From Streptomyces sp. MMG1533 (GTDB lineage Bacteria > Actinomycetota > Actinomycetes > Streptomycetales > Streptomycetaceae): a stretch of DNA of 34,924 nucleotides. Positions within the stretch are counted from its first letter, which is position 1, and each line of letters begins with the position of its first letter. The stretch is taken from contig NZ_LGDG01000100.1 of NCBI RefSeq assembly GCF_001279775.1, positions 1 through 34,924 on the forward strand. The letters are read 5' to 3'. A model generated the notes under the pieces. It was not told the DNA's origin, did no database searches, and saw only the letters and a program-made list of their open reading frames with translations. This document shows positions 1 through 8,287 of this stretch, one piece after another. A program made the translations under genes and the position numbers.

Positions 1-316
1 CCATCACTCCGGCCCCCGCCTCCAGCACATGCCGCGCCCGCACCCGCGGCAGCCCCAGCCGGCCCGGCTGCATCGTGCGTACGGCGATCACCTTGAGCTT
101 CCGGTCCAGGTACGCCACGTCGATGGGCATCCGCATCCGGAACGTGTGGACACTGCCCGCGGGGGAGAGAAGCATCGCCCCGTCTATCGAGTCCCGGCCC
201 AGCAGGCCCTTCGTGCGGGCCCGGTACGAGGCGGCGATCTCCAGCGGAACGCTGACGGCCACCCCGTCCTCGCCCGGTACGACCAGGTTCCCCCGCCCGT
301 CACGCCAGCGCCCCAT
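1..316 (-). CDS. DUF192 family protein (3' part outside window)
   Basis: The first 105 residues of a DUF192 protein run off the left edge, so the C-terminus is not visible. Seen: GLLGR at residues 37-41 and VHTFRMRMPIDV at 56-67, the conserved core of this small beta-rich family, followed by a YLD turn. The ATG at 316 has a strong GGAGG about 9 bases upstream. No signal peptide is visible in this copy, although some family members are exported. Its biochemical role is unknown. It is transcribed away from the reductase gene that follows, so about 107 bases serve both promoters. The family call is firm; function is not. Confidence 0.8.
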   Translation of the reverse strand, partial: MGRWRDGRGNLVVPGEDGVAVSVPLEIAASYRARTKGLLGRDSIDGAMLLSPAGSVHTFRMRMPIDVAYLDRKLKVIAVRTMQPGRLGLPRVRARHVLEAGAGVM

Positions 317-423
317 GCCCGAGCCCCCTCCCTTTGCGCGTCCGCGCCTCCCTATTCATACGTGACACTGCGACTACGTTGGTCGCCGATTGCCGCGAGA
401 GGCGAGACGAGACGAGGTTTCCC

Positions 424-999
424 ATGCGGAAGATCATCCTGACGATGTCGATGTCTCTCGACGGCTACATCGAGGGCCCCGGCCACGACATCGGCTGGCA
501 CCGGGTCGACGAAGAACTGCACCGGCACTTCAACGACCTGGTCGGGGCGATGGGCGGCCTGCTGTCCGGCCGGGTGACCTACGAGCTGATGGCCGGCTTC
601 TGGCCCACCGCCGACACCGACCCCGAGGCCTCCCCGGTCATCGCCGAGTTCGCCGCCATCTGGCGGGAGATTCCGAAGATCGTGTATTCGCGGACGCTGG
701 AGCAGGCGGGCTGGAACACCACCGTCGTGCGGGAGGTCGTCCCCGAGGAGGTCCGGGCCCTCAAGGAACAACCGGGCGGCGACCTCGGCCTCGGCGGCGC
801 CGACCTCGCCGCGGAGTTCCTCCGCCACGACCTCGTCGACGAGTTCCGGGTCTACGTCCATCCCGTCCTCGTCGGAGCCGGCACCCCCCTCTTCCCGGCG
901 TCCGGGACCTTGGCATCCCTTCGGCTCACCGAGTCCCACCCCTTCGGCAACGGCGTGGTACTCCTGCGCTACGAGCGCGACCGGTCCGCGGAGGCCTGA
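424..999 (+). CDS. RibD C-terminal / dihydrofolate reductase-like protein
   Basis: A 191-residue protein of the RibD C-terminal domain family, related to bacterial riboflavin reductases and to YyaP/YwjB-type dihydrofolate reductase-like proteins. Seen: SLDGYIEG at 11-18, LLSGRVTYE at 46-54, a glycine-rich loop GGDLGLGGADL at 118-128 (expected NADPH site), and a VHPVLVGAGTPLF stretch near 145-157 typical of the family. It lacks the RibD deaminase half, so it is unlikely to be the main riboflavin enzyme. The reading frame is open further upstream, but ATG 424 has an ACGAGG ribosome site 6 bases before it and starts exactly at the conserved first beta strand. Substrate unknown. Confidence 0.85.
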   Translation: MRKIILTMSMSLDGYIEGPGHDIGWHRVDEELHRHFNDLVGAMGGLLSGRVTYELMAGFWPTADTDPEASPVIAEFAAIWREIPKIVYSRTLEQAGWNTTVVREVVPEEVRALKEQPGGDLGLGGADLAAEFLRHDLVDEFRVYVHPVLVGAGTPLFPASGTLASLRLTESHPFGNGVVLLRYERDRSAEA

Positions 1000-1066
1000 C
1001 CACGCGCCGGCACCACCGACCCGTAATGGTGTTGTCCGCCACGGCGCCGCCGGATAGGAAGTCTCC

Positions 1067-1948
1067 ATGACTGGACTCGGTGCCGTGTTCCGCCCTCAGC
1101 TGCCCCCCGAGCGACTGCGCGCGCTCGCCCGCCTCGCGGACGAGACCGGACTCGAGGAACTCTGGTTGTGGGAGGACTGCTTCCGCGAGGGCGGCATCTC
1201 CACGGCCGCCGCCGCCCTCGCCTGGACCGAGCGGGTGCGTATCGGCGTCGGCCTGCTCCCGGTCCCGCTGCGCAACGTCGCCATCACCGCGATGGAGGCG
1301 GCCACACTGCACCGGATGTTCCCGGGCCGGGCGATCCTGGGTGTCGGGCACGGCGTGCAGGACTGGATGGGGCAGGTCGGGGCGCGCGCCGAGTCGCCCC
1401 TCACGCTGCTCCGCGAGCACCTCGTAGCGCTGCGGGCCCTGTTGCGCGGCGAGCGGGTGACGACCGACGGCCGGTACGTCAAGCTCGACGACGTCGGCCT
1501 CGACTGGCCGCCGAACGCGCCGGACGGTCCCGTCGAGATGTTCACCGGCGCCACCGGCCCGCGCACACTGCGTCTGGCCGGGGAGGCCGCGGACGGCACC
1601 GTCCTCCATGCGGGCACCGCGCCCGACGGGGTACGACGGGCCCGCGGGCTCATCGACGAGGGCCGGGCGTCGGCTGGCCGTACCGACCCGCACAAGGTGG
1701 TCGTCTACCTCCTCACCGCCACCGGCCCGGACGCCGCGGCCCGCCTCCGCGCCGAGCTGACGGCCGAGGGCCTGGACACGGTCCCGGACCTCGGTGTCGC
1801 CGGGGACGCCGGCACCGTGGCGAAGGCCGTCCAGCGCCTCGCCGACGCCGGTGCCGACACGGTGATCCTCCAGCCGACCGCCGACGAACCGGACCAGGAG
1901 GGCTTCCTGCGGTTCACCGCGGAGGAGGTCCGGCGGCTGGTGCCATGA
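1067..1948 (+). CDS. LLM class flavin-dependent oxidoreductase
   Basis: A 293-residue luciferase-like (TIM barrel) oxidoreductase, probably using F420 or FMN. Seen: an N-terminal ARLADETGLEELWLWED block, GVGLLPVPLRNV at about 60-71, FPGRAILGVGHG at 85-96 and the late GDAGTVAKAVQRLADAGADTVIL segment, all in family order. Its length is slightly below the usual 300-340. AGGAAG lies 5 bases before the ATG. It may share a transcript with the reductase 67 bases upstream, but the functions are not evidently linked. Its stop codon lies in an ATGA that opens a 51-codon frame, which I do not consider convincing coding sequence. Confidence 0.85.
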   Translation: MTGLGAVFRPQLPPERLRALARLADETGLEELWLWEDCFREGGISTAAAALAWTERVRIGVGLLPVPLRNVAITAMEAATLHRMFPGRAILGVGHGVQDWMGQVGARAESPLTLLREHLVALRALLRGERVTTDGRYVKLDDVGLDWPPNAPDGPVEMFTGATGPRTLRLAGEAADGTVLHAGTAPDGVRRARGLIDEGRASAGRTDPHKVVVYLLTATGPDAAARLRAELTAEGLDTVPDLGVAGDAGTVAKAVQRLADAGADTVILQPTADEPDQEGFLRFTAEEVRRLVP

Positions 1949-2124
1949 GCGTGCCGGTGAACGACGTACGCGTCCCGACGGTGGTCCGGGCTCGCGCGCA
2001 GTGTCTCCTCCTCACCGCCCGCGTACGGCACACCCGAAGTGCCCGGTGCATCCTGAACATCCCGGCTCGTCATGCCGCAAAAATCAGCAGCGCCCACTGA
2101 CATCGTCCTGGCACGATCACTGGC

Positions 2125-2934
2125 ATGGCAGAGCAGCAGCACAGCACGGCGGAACACGGCCGACGCGGTTTCGAGGAGCTCGTCGCCGAGGGCGTCGCCG
2201 TCCCCACCGACGGCTGGGACTTCTCCTGGTTCGAGGGGCGGGCCACCGAGGCGCGGCCCTCCTGGGGCTACGCGCGCTCGAAGGCCGACCGGCTGGCTGA
2301 CGCGAGCGCCGCGCTCGACCTCCAGACCGGCGGCGGGGAGGTCCTCGACTTCGCCCTCCGCGCCGCCCCGAAGGCACCCGCGCTCACCGTCGCGACCGAG
2401 GGCTGGCCGCCGAACGTGGCCAAGGCCACCGCCCTCCTCCGCCCGCGCGGCGTCGCCGTCGTCGCCTCGCCGGAGGACGCGCCGCTGCCCTTCGCGGACG
2501 CGACCTTCGACCTCGTGGTGAGCCGGCATCCCGTCAGCCCCAACTGGCCGGAGATCGCCCGCGTACTGGAGCCCGGCGGCACCTACTTCGCCCAACACGT
2601 CGGCCCCAGAAGCGTGTTCGACCTCGTCGAGCACTTCCTCGGGCCCCTGGCGCCGGAGATCAGCGCCGACCGCCACCCCGACCGCGAACGCGCCGACGCC
2701 GAAGCCGCGGGCCTGGAGATCGTCGACCTGCGCGCCGAGCGCCTGCGCGTGGAGTTCCACGACATCGCGGCCGTCGTCCACTTCCTGCGCAAGGTGGTCT
2801 GGATGGTCCCGGGCTTCACTGTCGAGGCCTACGAACCCCAACTGCGCGCACTCCACGAGCGGATCGAGGCCGAGGGCCCCTTCGTCGCCCACAGCAGTCG
2901 CCATCTCTTCGACGCCCGAAAGCCGAAGTCGTAG
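2125..2934 (+). CDS. class I SAM-dependent methyltransferase
   Basis: A 269-residue methyltransferase. Seen: motif I DLQTGGGEVL at 65-74 (SAM-binding glycine loop), LPFADATFDLVVSRH at 121-135 (motif II region) and ARVLEPGGTYFAQHVG near 145-160 (motif III). The substrate cannot be read from sequence; the layout resembles small-molecule Methyltransf_11 enzymes. No Shine-Dalgarno precedes the ATG. Instead CACGAT sits 7 bases before it, so the message is probably leaderless. The gene converges on the winged-helix gene with only 11 bases between the stops. Confidence 0.85.
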   Translation: MAEQQHSTAEHGRRGFEELVAEGVAVPTDGWDFSWFEGRATEARPSWGYARSKADRLADASAALDLQTGGGEVLDFALRAAPKAPALTVATEGWPPNVAKATALLRPRGVAVVASPEDAPLPFADATFDLVVSRHPVSPNWPEIARVLEPGGTYFAQHVGPRSVFDLVEHFLGPLAPEISADRHPDRERADAEAAGLEIVDLRAERLRVEFHDIAAVVHFLRKVVWMVPGFTVEAYEPQLRALHERIEAEGPFVAHSSRHLFDARKPKS

Positions 2935-2945
2935 GGATCACGCGC

Positions 2946-4097
2946 TCACGCGTGCGCCCCCGCCGTCACCTCCCCGATCACCAACGTCGCCTTCGCCTCC
3001 AGCACTTCGCCCACCCGCTCCGCCTGCTCGCCCAACTCCCGCTCCTGCCGCGCGGTCAGGCGTCCGATCGGCTCCACCGTGACGGTCGTACGCCGTCCCT
3101 GGCGGCGCTGGTGCCACACCCCCGCCACCACCCCGTCGACGAGCAGCACGGGATAGTTCCCGGCCTGGCCGCCCGCCAGCGCCCGCCGGTAGGCGGCTCC
3201 CGGGAACAACAGCTCGCGCGGCTGCACGGCGATGGCGTACGCGTCGAAGTAGGGCAGCAGGCGTACACCCGGGACCGGCCCGTCGGGGAAGGCGGTGTCA
3301 CCGGCCGCCACCCACGCCGGCGCGCCCTCGAAGGCGACCTCCTCGATCTCGCCCGCCTCCGCCAGCTCCCGGAACAGCCCGCCGGCCCAGCCGCCCGGTG
3401 CCGCGAGCCACTTGGCGAAATGCGCCGATGTCGAGGGGCCGTAGGCGCGCAGATATCGCCGGACGAGCTCACGCACCGCCTCCTGGGGCGGCAGCGGGTC
3501 GAAGTGCGGCGGCCGGGTGTACGTCACCTTGCGGCCCCGGTTCGGGCCGAAGCACAGGGCGCCCGACTGGCCCGCCCGGTGCATCACCTGCCGCCAGCGC
3601 GGCCACAGGTCCTGGAAAGCGGGCATCACCGGGTCGCCGGCCCAGGGGCCGGTACGGGCGACGACCTCCTCGGTCAGCTCGTCGACGGTCAGACACACGC
3701 CGTCCAGGGCATCCCCGATCGCCGCCACGATCTGCCGCGCCTGCTCCTCGGTGACCCGGACGTCCGGCGCGAAGGGGCTCGCGCCGGACGGTACGGCCGT
3801 CAGTGCGGCACTCCACAGCGGCTGTTCACGCGTGGCGAGCAGGTGGACGGTCCCGCGCGGACCGTGTGTCTTCACCAGCGAACGGTCCTCCCACAGCGCC
3901 GCCCGTACGTCAGCCCGGGTCGTCCCCGTGCCCCGCACCCCCACCGACACCTCCGCCGCGGACAGCACCTGCGCATGGGCGGCGAGCATCGCACCGACGA
4001 TGTCGGCGGCCGGAGTGCCCTCCTCGGCAGGAGTGGCCAGGAACTGACGTTCCAGCCGCCGTGCACCGGCCTGATCCCACGTGATTCTCACGGTCAT
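2946..4097 (-). CDS. winged-helix DNA-binding domain protein (HTH_42 / AlkZ-like family)
   Basis: A 383-residue member of the HTH_42 (DUF1006) family, which includes bacterial DNA glycosylases of the AlkZ/YcaQ type and uncharacterised DNA-binding paralogues. Seen: an N-terminal RITWDQAGARRLERQFL block, KTHGPRGTVHLLATRE at about 87-102, RKVTYTRPPHFDP mid-protein and the late LLPYFDAYAIAV and YPVLLVDGVVAGVWHQRR blocks, in family order. The frame is open about 90 codons further upstream; I chose ATG 4097 because it begins at the conserved domain and TAGCGT lies 7 bases upstream, suggesting a leaderless message. Glycosylase activity is possible but not shown. Confidence 0.75.
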   Translation of the reverse strand: MTVRITWDQAGARRLERQFLATPAEEGTPAADIVGAMLAAHAQVLSAAEVSVGVRGTGTTRADVRAALWEDRSLVKTHGPRGTVHLLATREQPLWSAALTAVPSGASPFAPDVRVTEEQARQIVAAIGDALDGVCLTVDELTEEVVARTGPWAGDPVMPAFQDLWPRWRQVMHRAGQSGALCFGPNRGRKVTYTRPPHFDPLPPQEAVRELVRRYLRAYGPSTSAHFAKWLAAPGGWAGGLFRELAEAGEIEEVAFEGAPAWVAAGDTAFPDGPVPGVRLLPYFDAYAIAVQPRELLFPGAAYRRALAGGQAGNYPVLLVDGVVAGVWHQRRQGRRTTVTVEPIGRLTARQERELGEQAERVGEVLEAKATLVIGEVTAGAHA

Positions 4098-4630
4098 GGG
4101 GACGACGCTAGGCGCGAACGAGGTCAGAACGTGTCCTAGTTCCCCGACCCGGTGCCGCGCGGCGGAGGGGGCTGCGCGGTGCCGCGTCAAAGGTGCGCGC
4201 ACCTCCGGGGTCACCCGGAAGGGGGAACCGCACCAAATCTCCCGGATCTCTTCGCGCTCCACCCGATTGTGCCGAGAATCCGCTGGGTTCCGGCCATGGA
4301 GCCACCCCGAAGGGGCCCCTGGACGACCACCGTGCCGTCGCCGTCCGACTCCGGAGAGTAGTTGTGGCACGCCGATGCACGCAGCATCACTTACGAAGGG
4401 TTATGGTGGAAACCCCCCCTCGGGCCGGTCCGTATCCCCCCCACGGACCGGCCCGTTTTTTCTGTGTACGGGGGGCACTCTCAAGGGGGCGGCAAATACG
4501 CCCACCCAGGGGCGCGGGGCCGCGAAGTGCCCCACGGGAGGCGCCTCAACCCACCCACATCCCACACCACGCGCCCGCGATACCCTTCGCTCCGCGGGGA
4601 CCGCCACCGTACGGAGGGGCTGACAATCAC
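4098..4630. other. 533-bp intergenic region with structured elements
   Basis: Divergent region between the winged-helix gene (minus) and the prenyltransferase (plus). It holds a perfect 14-bp palindrome (AGGTGCGCGCACCT, 4192-4205), an adjacent hairpin with arms CCGGG/CCCGG (4206-4219), a strong rightward terminator at 4422-4461 with no convincing gene before it, and a GGAGGGG ribosome site at 4613-4619 for the downstream GTG. A CAGGGGCGCGGGGC core at 4507-4520 resembles a motif common between Streptomyces genes. Open frames here lack ribosome sites and coding-type third positions, so I call none. Confidence 0.6.
4422..4461 (+). terminator. strong intrinsic terminator with no obvious upstream gene
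   Basis: Perfect 12-bp stem, GGGCCGGTCCGT (4422-4433) with ACGGACCGGCCC (4443-4454), a 9-base C-rich loop and GTTTTTT immediately after. The T run makes it a rightward terminator. The gene to its left runs the other way, so it must end either a non-coding transcript or an attenuated leader of the prenyltransferase gene. Confidence 0.85.
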
Positions 4631-5404
4631 GTGAACCTGCGCGACAAGCTTCGCGGCCTGCTCGTCAGGCTGTACGCGCGCCGGGTGGAAGGCCACCTGG
4701 ACCACGCCCAGGTGCCCAAGCACATCGGCGTCGTCATGGACGGCAACCGGCGCTGGGCGAAGGCAGCGGGTTCCACCACAGCCCAGGGCCACCGGGCCGG
4801 TGCGGACAAGATCGACGAGTTCCTCGGCTGGTGTACCGAGACGGACGTCGAGGTCGTCACCCTCTGGCTGTTCTCCACGGACAACTTCGACCGGCCGCAG
4901 GAAGAGCTCGTCCCGCTCTTCGGGATCATCGAGGACGTCGTCCGTTCCCTCGCTGCCGACGGCCGCTGGCGTGTGCACCACGTCGGCACGCTCGACCTGC
5001 TGCCGGAGGGCATGCAGCGCACCATCAAGGAGGCCGAGGAGGCCACCGAGAAGGTCGACGGAATACTGGTCAACGTCGCCATCGGCTACGGCGGCCGCCA
5101 GGAGATCGCCGACGCGGTCCGCTCGATGATCCTGGACGCCGCCGACAAGGGCACCTCGATGGAGGAGCTCGCCGAGTCCGTCGACGTCGACATGATCGGC
5201 CGCCACCTCTACACCGGCGACCAGCCCGACCCCGACCTGGTGATCCGTACCAGCGGCGAACAGCGGCTGTCCGGATTCATGCTGTGGCAGACCGCCCATT
5301 CGGAGTACTACTTCTGCGAGGTCTTCTGGCCGGCCTTCCGCAAGGTCGACTTCCTGCGCGCCCTGCGTGACTACGCCGCGCGTCACCGGCGTTACGGCGG
5401 CTGA
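4631..5404 (+). CDS. uppS: cis-prenyltransferase (isoprenyl diphosphate synthase, UppS family)
   Basis: A 257-residue cis-prenyltransferase that condenses isopentenyl diphosphate onto allylic diphosphates, making short Z-prenyl or polyprenyl diphosphates for cell-wall carriers. Seen: HIGVVMDGNRRWAK at 31-44 with catalytic Asp37, FSTDNF at 81-86, NVAIGYGGRQEI at 148-159 and RTSGEQRLS at 206-214, which binds the diphosphate. Actinobacteria usually carry two paralogues; the position before a phoH2 gene recalls the short-chain Rv1086 type, but chain length cannot be read here. GTG 4631 is favoured by GGAGGGG 11 bases upstream and the usual family N-terminus. The symbol is generic for the family. 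Confidence 0.9.
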   Translation: MNLRDKLRGLLVRLYARRVEGHLDHAQVPKHIGVVMDGNRRWAKAAGSTTAQGHRAGADKIDEFLGWCTETDVEVVTLWLFSTDNFDRPQEELVPLFGIIEDVVRSLAADGRWRVHHVGTLDLLPEGMQRTIKEAEEATEKVDGILVNVAIGYGGRQEIADAVRSMILDAADKGTSMEELAESVDVDMIGRHLYTGDQPDPDLVIRTSGEQRLSGFMLWQTAHSEYYFCEVFWPAFRKVDFLRALRDYAARHRRYGG

Positions 5405-5730
5405 CACGGGGACGGTCGCCGGGCGACCCGAATACCCCGTTTGGGGTGGAAGTAACAAGGAGTTCACCAGCGCGCCGTCATATGCACTGGCATGGCGGCG
5501 CATGTTCGAGGGCATAAGCCAAGCAGGTCGACGCCCGAACCACGGGTGTCGTATCTCAGCGGACGGCACGGGGCCGTCCGCCCGGGAGGCCCTTTGCACC
5601 AGCCCGACCGTGCGGTCACAGCGCGGACGACGACGCGGAGGGCCGGTTTTCGGCCCGTGCAGAGCGGCCGACGACCGGTCCAGCTCCACTCCGTCGCTCC
5701 CCGACCTCATCCGAGGGGGTACGTCCTTCC
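5405..5730. other. 326-bp uppS-phoH intergenic region
   Basis: After the prenyltransferase stop come two small hairpins, GGTCGC/GCGACC (5414-5428) and ACCCC/GGGGT (5434-5447), without a T tail. Then AAGGAG (5457-5462) precedes an 11-codon frame (ATG 5482, MHWHGGACSRA) and an overlapping 82-codon frame (ATG 5492 to 5737) whose stop overlaps the phoH start. About a quarter of the codons of the longer frame end in A or T, unlike real genes nearby, so I treat the stretch as untranslated leader and promoter. Confidence 0.5.
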
Positions 5731-7056
5731 GTGGTGACCAGCACAAAGCGCCACAAGCCCGACCGGCGCACTTATGTTCTCGACACCAGCGTCCTGCTGG
5801 CCGACCCGCACGCCCTGAACCGCTTCGACGAGCATGAAGTAGTGCTGCCGATCGTCGTGGTCACGGAGCTGGAGGCCAAGAGGCACCATCCCGAACTCGG
5901 CTACTTCGCCCGGCAGGCACTGCGCCTGCTGGACGAGTTCCGCGTCCGGCACGGCCGCCTCGATGCCCCCATCCCGATCGGGGAACTCGGCGGGACCGTC
6001 CGTGTCGAGCTCAACCACTCGGACCCCAGCGTGCTGCCCAGCGGCTACCGCCTCGGGGACAACGACTCCCGCATCCTCGCGGTCGCCCGCAATCTGCAGG
6101 CCGAGGGGTTCGACGTCACAGTCGTGTCGAAGGATCTCCCGCTCAGGATCAAGGCCTCGTCCGTCGGTCTCCTCGCCGAGGAGTACCGCGCCGAGCTCGC
6201 CATCACGGACGCCTCCGGCTGGACCGGAATGTCCGAACTGACCCTGCCCGGCGAGCAGGTCGACATCCTCTTCGAGGAGGGGCACGTCTACGTCCCCGAG
6301 GCCGCGGACCTGCCCGTGCACACGGGTCTGACCATCCAGTCGGAGCGTGGCAAGGCGCTCGGCCGGGTCACGCCCGAGGGCAACATCCGGGTGGTCCGCG
6401 GGGATCGCGAGGTGTTCGGCATCAAGGGCAGGAGCGCCGAGCAGCGCATCGCGCTCGATCTGCTCCTCGACCCGGACGTCGGGATCGTGTCCATGGGCGG
6501 CCGGGCCGGCACCGGCAAGTCGGCGCTCGCGCTGTGCGCGGGCCTGGAGGCGGTCCTGGAGCGCCGTCAGCACCAGAAGGTGATGGTCTTCCGGCCGCTG
6601 TACGCGGTGGGCGGGCAGGAGCTCGGTTATCTGCCCGGCTCCGAGGCCGAGAAGATGAGCCCCTGGGCACAGGCAGTCTTCGACACGCTGTCCGCGGTCA
6701 CCAGCCGCGAGGTCATCGAGGAGGTCACCGCGCGCGGGATGCTGGAAGTGCTCCCGCTCACCCACATCCGCGGCCGCTCCCTGCACGACGCGTTCGTGAT
6801 CGTGGACGAGGCGCAGTCGCTGGAACGGAACGTCCTGCTGACCGTTCTGTCCCGGATCGGCGCGAATTCGCGGGTCGTTCTGACCCACGATGTGGCGCAA
6901 AGGGACAATCTGCGGGTCGGTCGCTACGACGGTGTCGTCGCCGTCGTCGAGAAGCTGAAGGGGCATCCGCTCTTCGCCCATGTCACGCTGACGCGGTCCG
7001 AGAGGTCCCAGATCGCGGCGCTTGTGACCGAAATGCTGGAGGACGGGCAGGTCTGA
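5731..7056 (+). CDS. phoH2: PIN-PhoH fusion ATPase (PhoH2 type RNA helicase/RNase)
   Basis: A 441-residue fusion of a PIN RNase domain and a PhoH ATPase. PIN acidic residues visible: D18 in VLDTS, E46 in TELE, D110 and D112 in GDNDSR, and D135 in SKD. The PhoH half has Walker [10 protein letters not shown] at 256-264 and Walker B FVIVDEAQ at 345-352. Characterised PhoH2 proteins unwind and cleave RNA; in mycobacteria phoH2 follows an antitoxin-like gene, but no such gene is convincing here. GAGGGGG sits 11 bases before GTG 5731; GTG 5734 is an equally possible start. Complete, with normal length and codon use. Confidence 0.92.
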   Translation: MVTSTKRHKPDRRTYVLDTSVLLADPHALNRFDEHEVVLPIVVVTELEAKRHHPELGYFARQALRLLDEFRVRHGRLDAPIPIGELGGTVRVELNHSDPSVLPSGYRLGDNDSRILAVARNLQAEGFDVTVVSKDLPLRIKASSVGLLAEEYRAELAITDASGWTGMSELTLPGEQVDILFEEGHVYVPEAADLPVHTGLTIQSERGKALGRVTPEGNIRVVRGDREVFGIKGRSAEQRIALDLLLDPDVGIVSMGGRAGTGKSALALCAGLEAVLERRQHQKVMVFRPLYAVGGQELGYLPGSEAEKMSPWAQAVFDTLSAVTSREVIEEVTARGMLEVLPLTHIRGRSLHDAFVIVDEAQSLERNVLLTVLSRIGANSRVVLTHDVAQRDNLRVGRYDGVVAVVEKLKGHPLFAHVTLTRSERSQIAALVTEMLEDGQV

Positions 7057-7470
7057 CCCTCACGCCCCATCTCGGGGTGGTTACGCGTCAGTTGGCGCCG
7101 TTCGGAAAGGCAGTGAGCCTAGCCGGGCGGCGCCTTCGCGTGTGGAGGTTTCTCGGAATCCCTTGGCCCAAACAGGATGTGAGCTTTCACACGCAACTCA
7201 GAATTGCCTTGTGGCGTCCGGTTACGGCAGAGTCTCAGTCCTGTCAGGCCCCGCATACGGCACACCTGTACCCCCAGCGGTACGGCACCACAGAAGCACC
7301 ACATCAACTCCATACCGTTGCTGTATGCCGCCCGTCACCACGCGGCGCTCCCCGCAAGGGAGTTGCCCACGGGCCCGCGCCTCCGTGACCCCGCAGTTGG
7401 GAGGCCAGTGCCAGGGGCACGATTGCGTCCGCCAGGGTCACCTAAGCGGGCGATGCTGGAAGGAAACCGT
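7057..7470. other. 414-bp leader and promoter region of the transglycosylase gene
   Basis: No coding sequence is convincing on either strand. The region contains a CATAC-N7-GTATG inverted repeat (7311-7327), two nearby copies of a TACGGCAC-type sequence (about 7255 and 7281), and a CTCCC-CGCAA-GGGAG hairpin (7348-7362) in the probable 5' leader. I looked for the c-di-AMP (ydaO) riboswitch often found before Streptomyces cell-wall hydrolase genes and did not see its conserved blocks. Confidence 0.45.
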
Positions 7471-8163
7471 GTGAGCCCGATTTCGGTCCGGGGATTCGCA
7501 GTGGCCTCGGCCACGGCGGTCACCGCTGTCGGAAGCGTCGTCGGAGTTGCCTCGGGCAGCACCGCGCAGAACAACGACGCCGAGGCGACGGCAGCCGACT
7601 CGACGCTCCTCGCGGACATACCCGCGGGTCAGCAGGCCCAGGTGCAGACCGCCTCCCTGACACAGCAGGCGGACATCCAGGCCATCGCCGCCGATGCGAG
7701 CGCCAAGAAGGTGGCGGAGGAAGCGGCCCGCAAGGCTGCCGCCCAGACCGCGATCGAGAAGAAGGAAGCCGCCGAGAAGGCCGCCGAGGCCGCCAAGGCT
7801 GCCAAGGAGCGCGCCGAGACGAAGGCCGCGGCCAGCAGGAGCTCCTCCAGCTTCCCCGTCCAGAGCTCGTACACCATCGCGCAGATCCAGGCGATGGCGC
7901 AGTCGATGGTGCCGAGCGGTCAGTACCAGTGCTTCAGCAACATCGTGGACCACGAGTCCAGCTGGAACTACCAGGCCGTCAACGCCTCCTCCGGGGCCTA
8001 CGGTCTCTTCCAGGCCCTGCCGGGTTCCAAGATGTCGTCGGTCGGCGACGACTGGCGGACCAACCCGGCCACCCAGATCAAGTGGGGCCTCAACTACATG
8101 GACAGCCGGTACGGCAGCCCCTGTGAGGCCTGGTCGTTCTGGCAGGCCAACCACTGGTACTGA
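7471..8163 (+). CDS. secreted lysozyme-like transglycosylase (SLT domain)
   Basis: A 230-residue exported peptidoglycan lyase. Seen: an N-terminal hydrophobic stretch (residues 7-29) consistent with a signal sequence; an Ala/Lys/Glu-rich coiled-coil (about 75-121); a short Ser linker; and a C-terminal SLT-type domain (134-230) with the catalytic Glu162 in DHESSWN, GAYGLFQALPGSKM at 175-188 and NPATQIKWGLNYM at 198-210. Two cysteines in the domain (C154, C218) could form a disulfide outside the cell. GGAAGGAAA ends 4 bases before GTG 7471. Similar Streptomyces proteins remodel peptidoglycan during growth or germination. It stands alone between terminators. Confidence 0.88.
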   Translation: MSPISVRGFAVASATAVTAVGSVVGVASGSTAQNNDAEATAADSTLLADIPAGQQAQVQTASLTQQADIQAIAADASAKKVAEEAARKAAAQTAIEKKEAAEKAAEAAKAAKERAETKAAASRSSSSFPVQSSYTIAQIQAMAQSMVPSGQYQCFSNIVDHESSWNYQAVNASSGAYGLFQALPGSKMSSVGDDWRTNPATQIKWGLNYMDSRYGSPCEAWSFWQANHWY

Positions 8164-8187
8164 GCCGGTACCCGCTCAACCCCGCGC

Positions 8188-8218
8188 AGCCCCTCCCCGT
8201 CCTAGGGGGAGGGGCTTT
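8188..8218 (+). terminator. terminator after the transglycosylase gene
   Basis: Perfect 11-bp stem, AGCCCCTCCCC (8188-8198) with GGGGAGGGGCT (8206-8216), a 7-base loop, then a short T run. It starts 24 bases after the stop codon. Confidence 0.85.
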
Positions 8219-8287
8219 CGCCATGTACGGTCGGTCCGGACGACACCAGGGGGAGTGGTGGGGAGAGACGGGGGAGAAGGACGGATC

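Noticed and set aside
1945..2100. 51-codon frame opening at ATGA after the LLM gene
   Set aside because: About a fifth of codons end in A or T, no recognisable domain and no ribosome site of its own beyond the overlap.
4370..4461. T-box or amino-acid attenuator
   Set aside because: No T-box TGGNACCGCG motif and no run of one amino acid in short frames before the terminator.
7057..7470. c-di-AMP (ydaO) riboswitch
   Set aside because: The conserved GGGGAACC-type and GGGTGAATC-type blocks are not visible.
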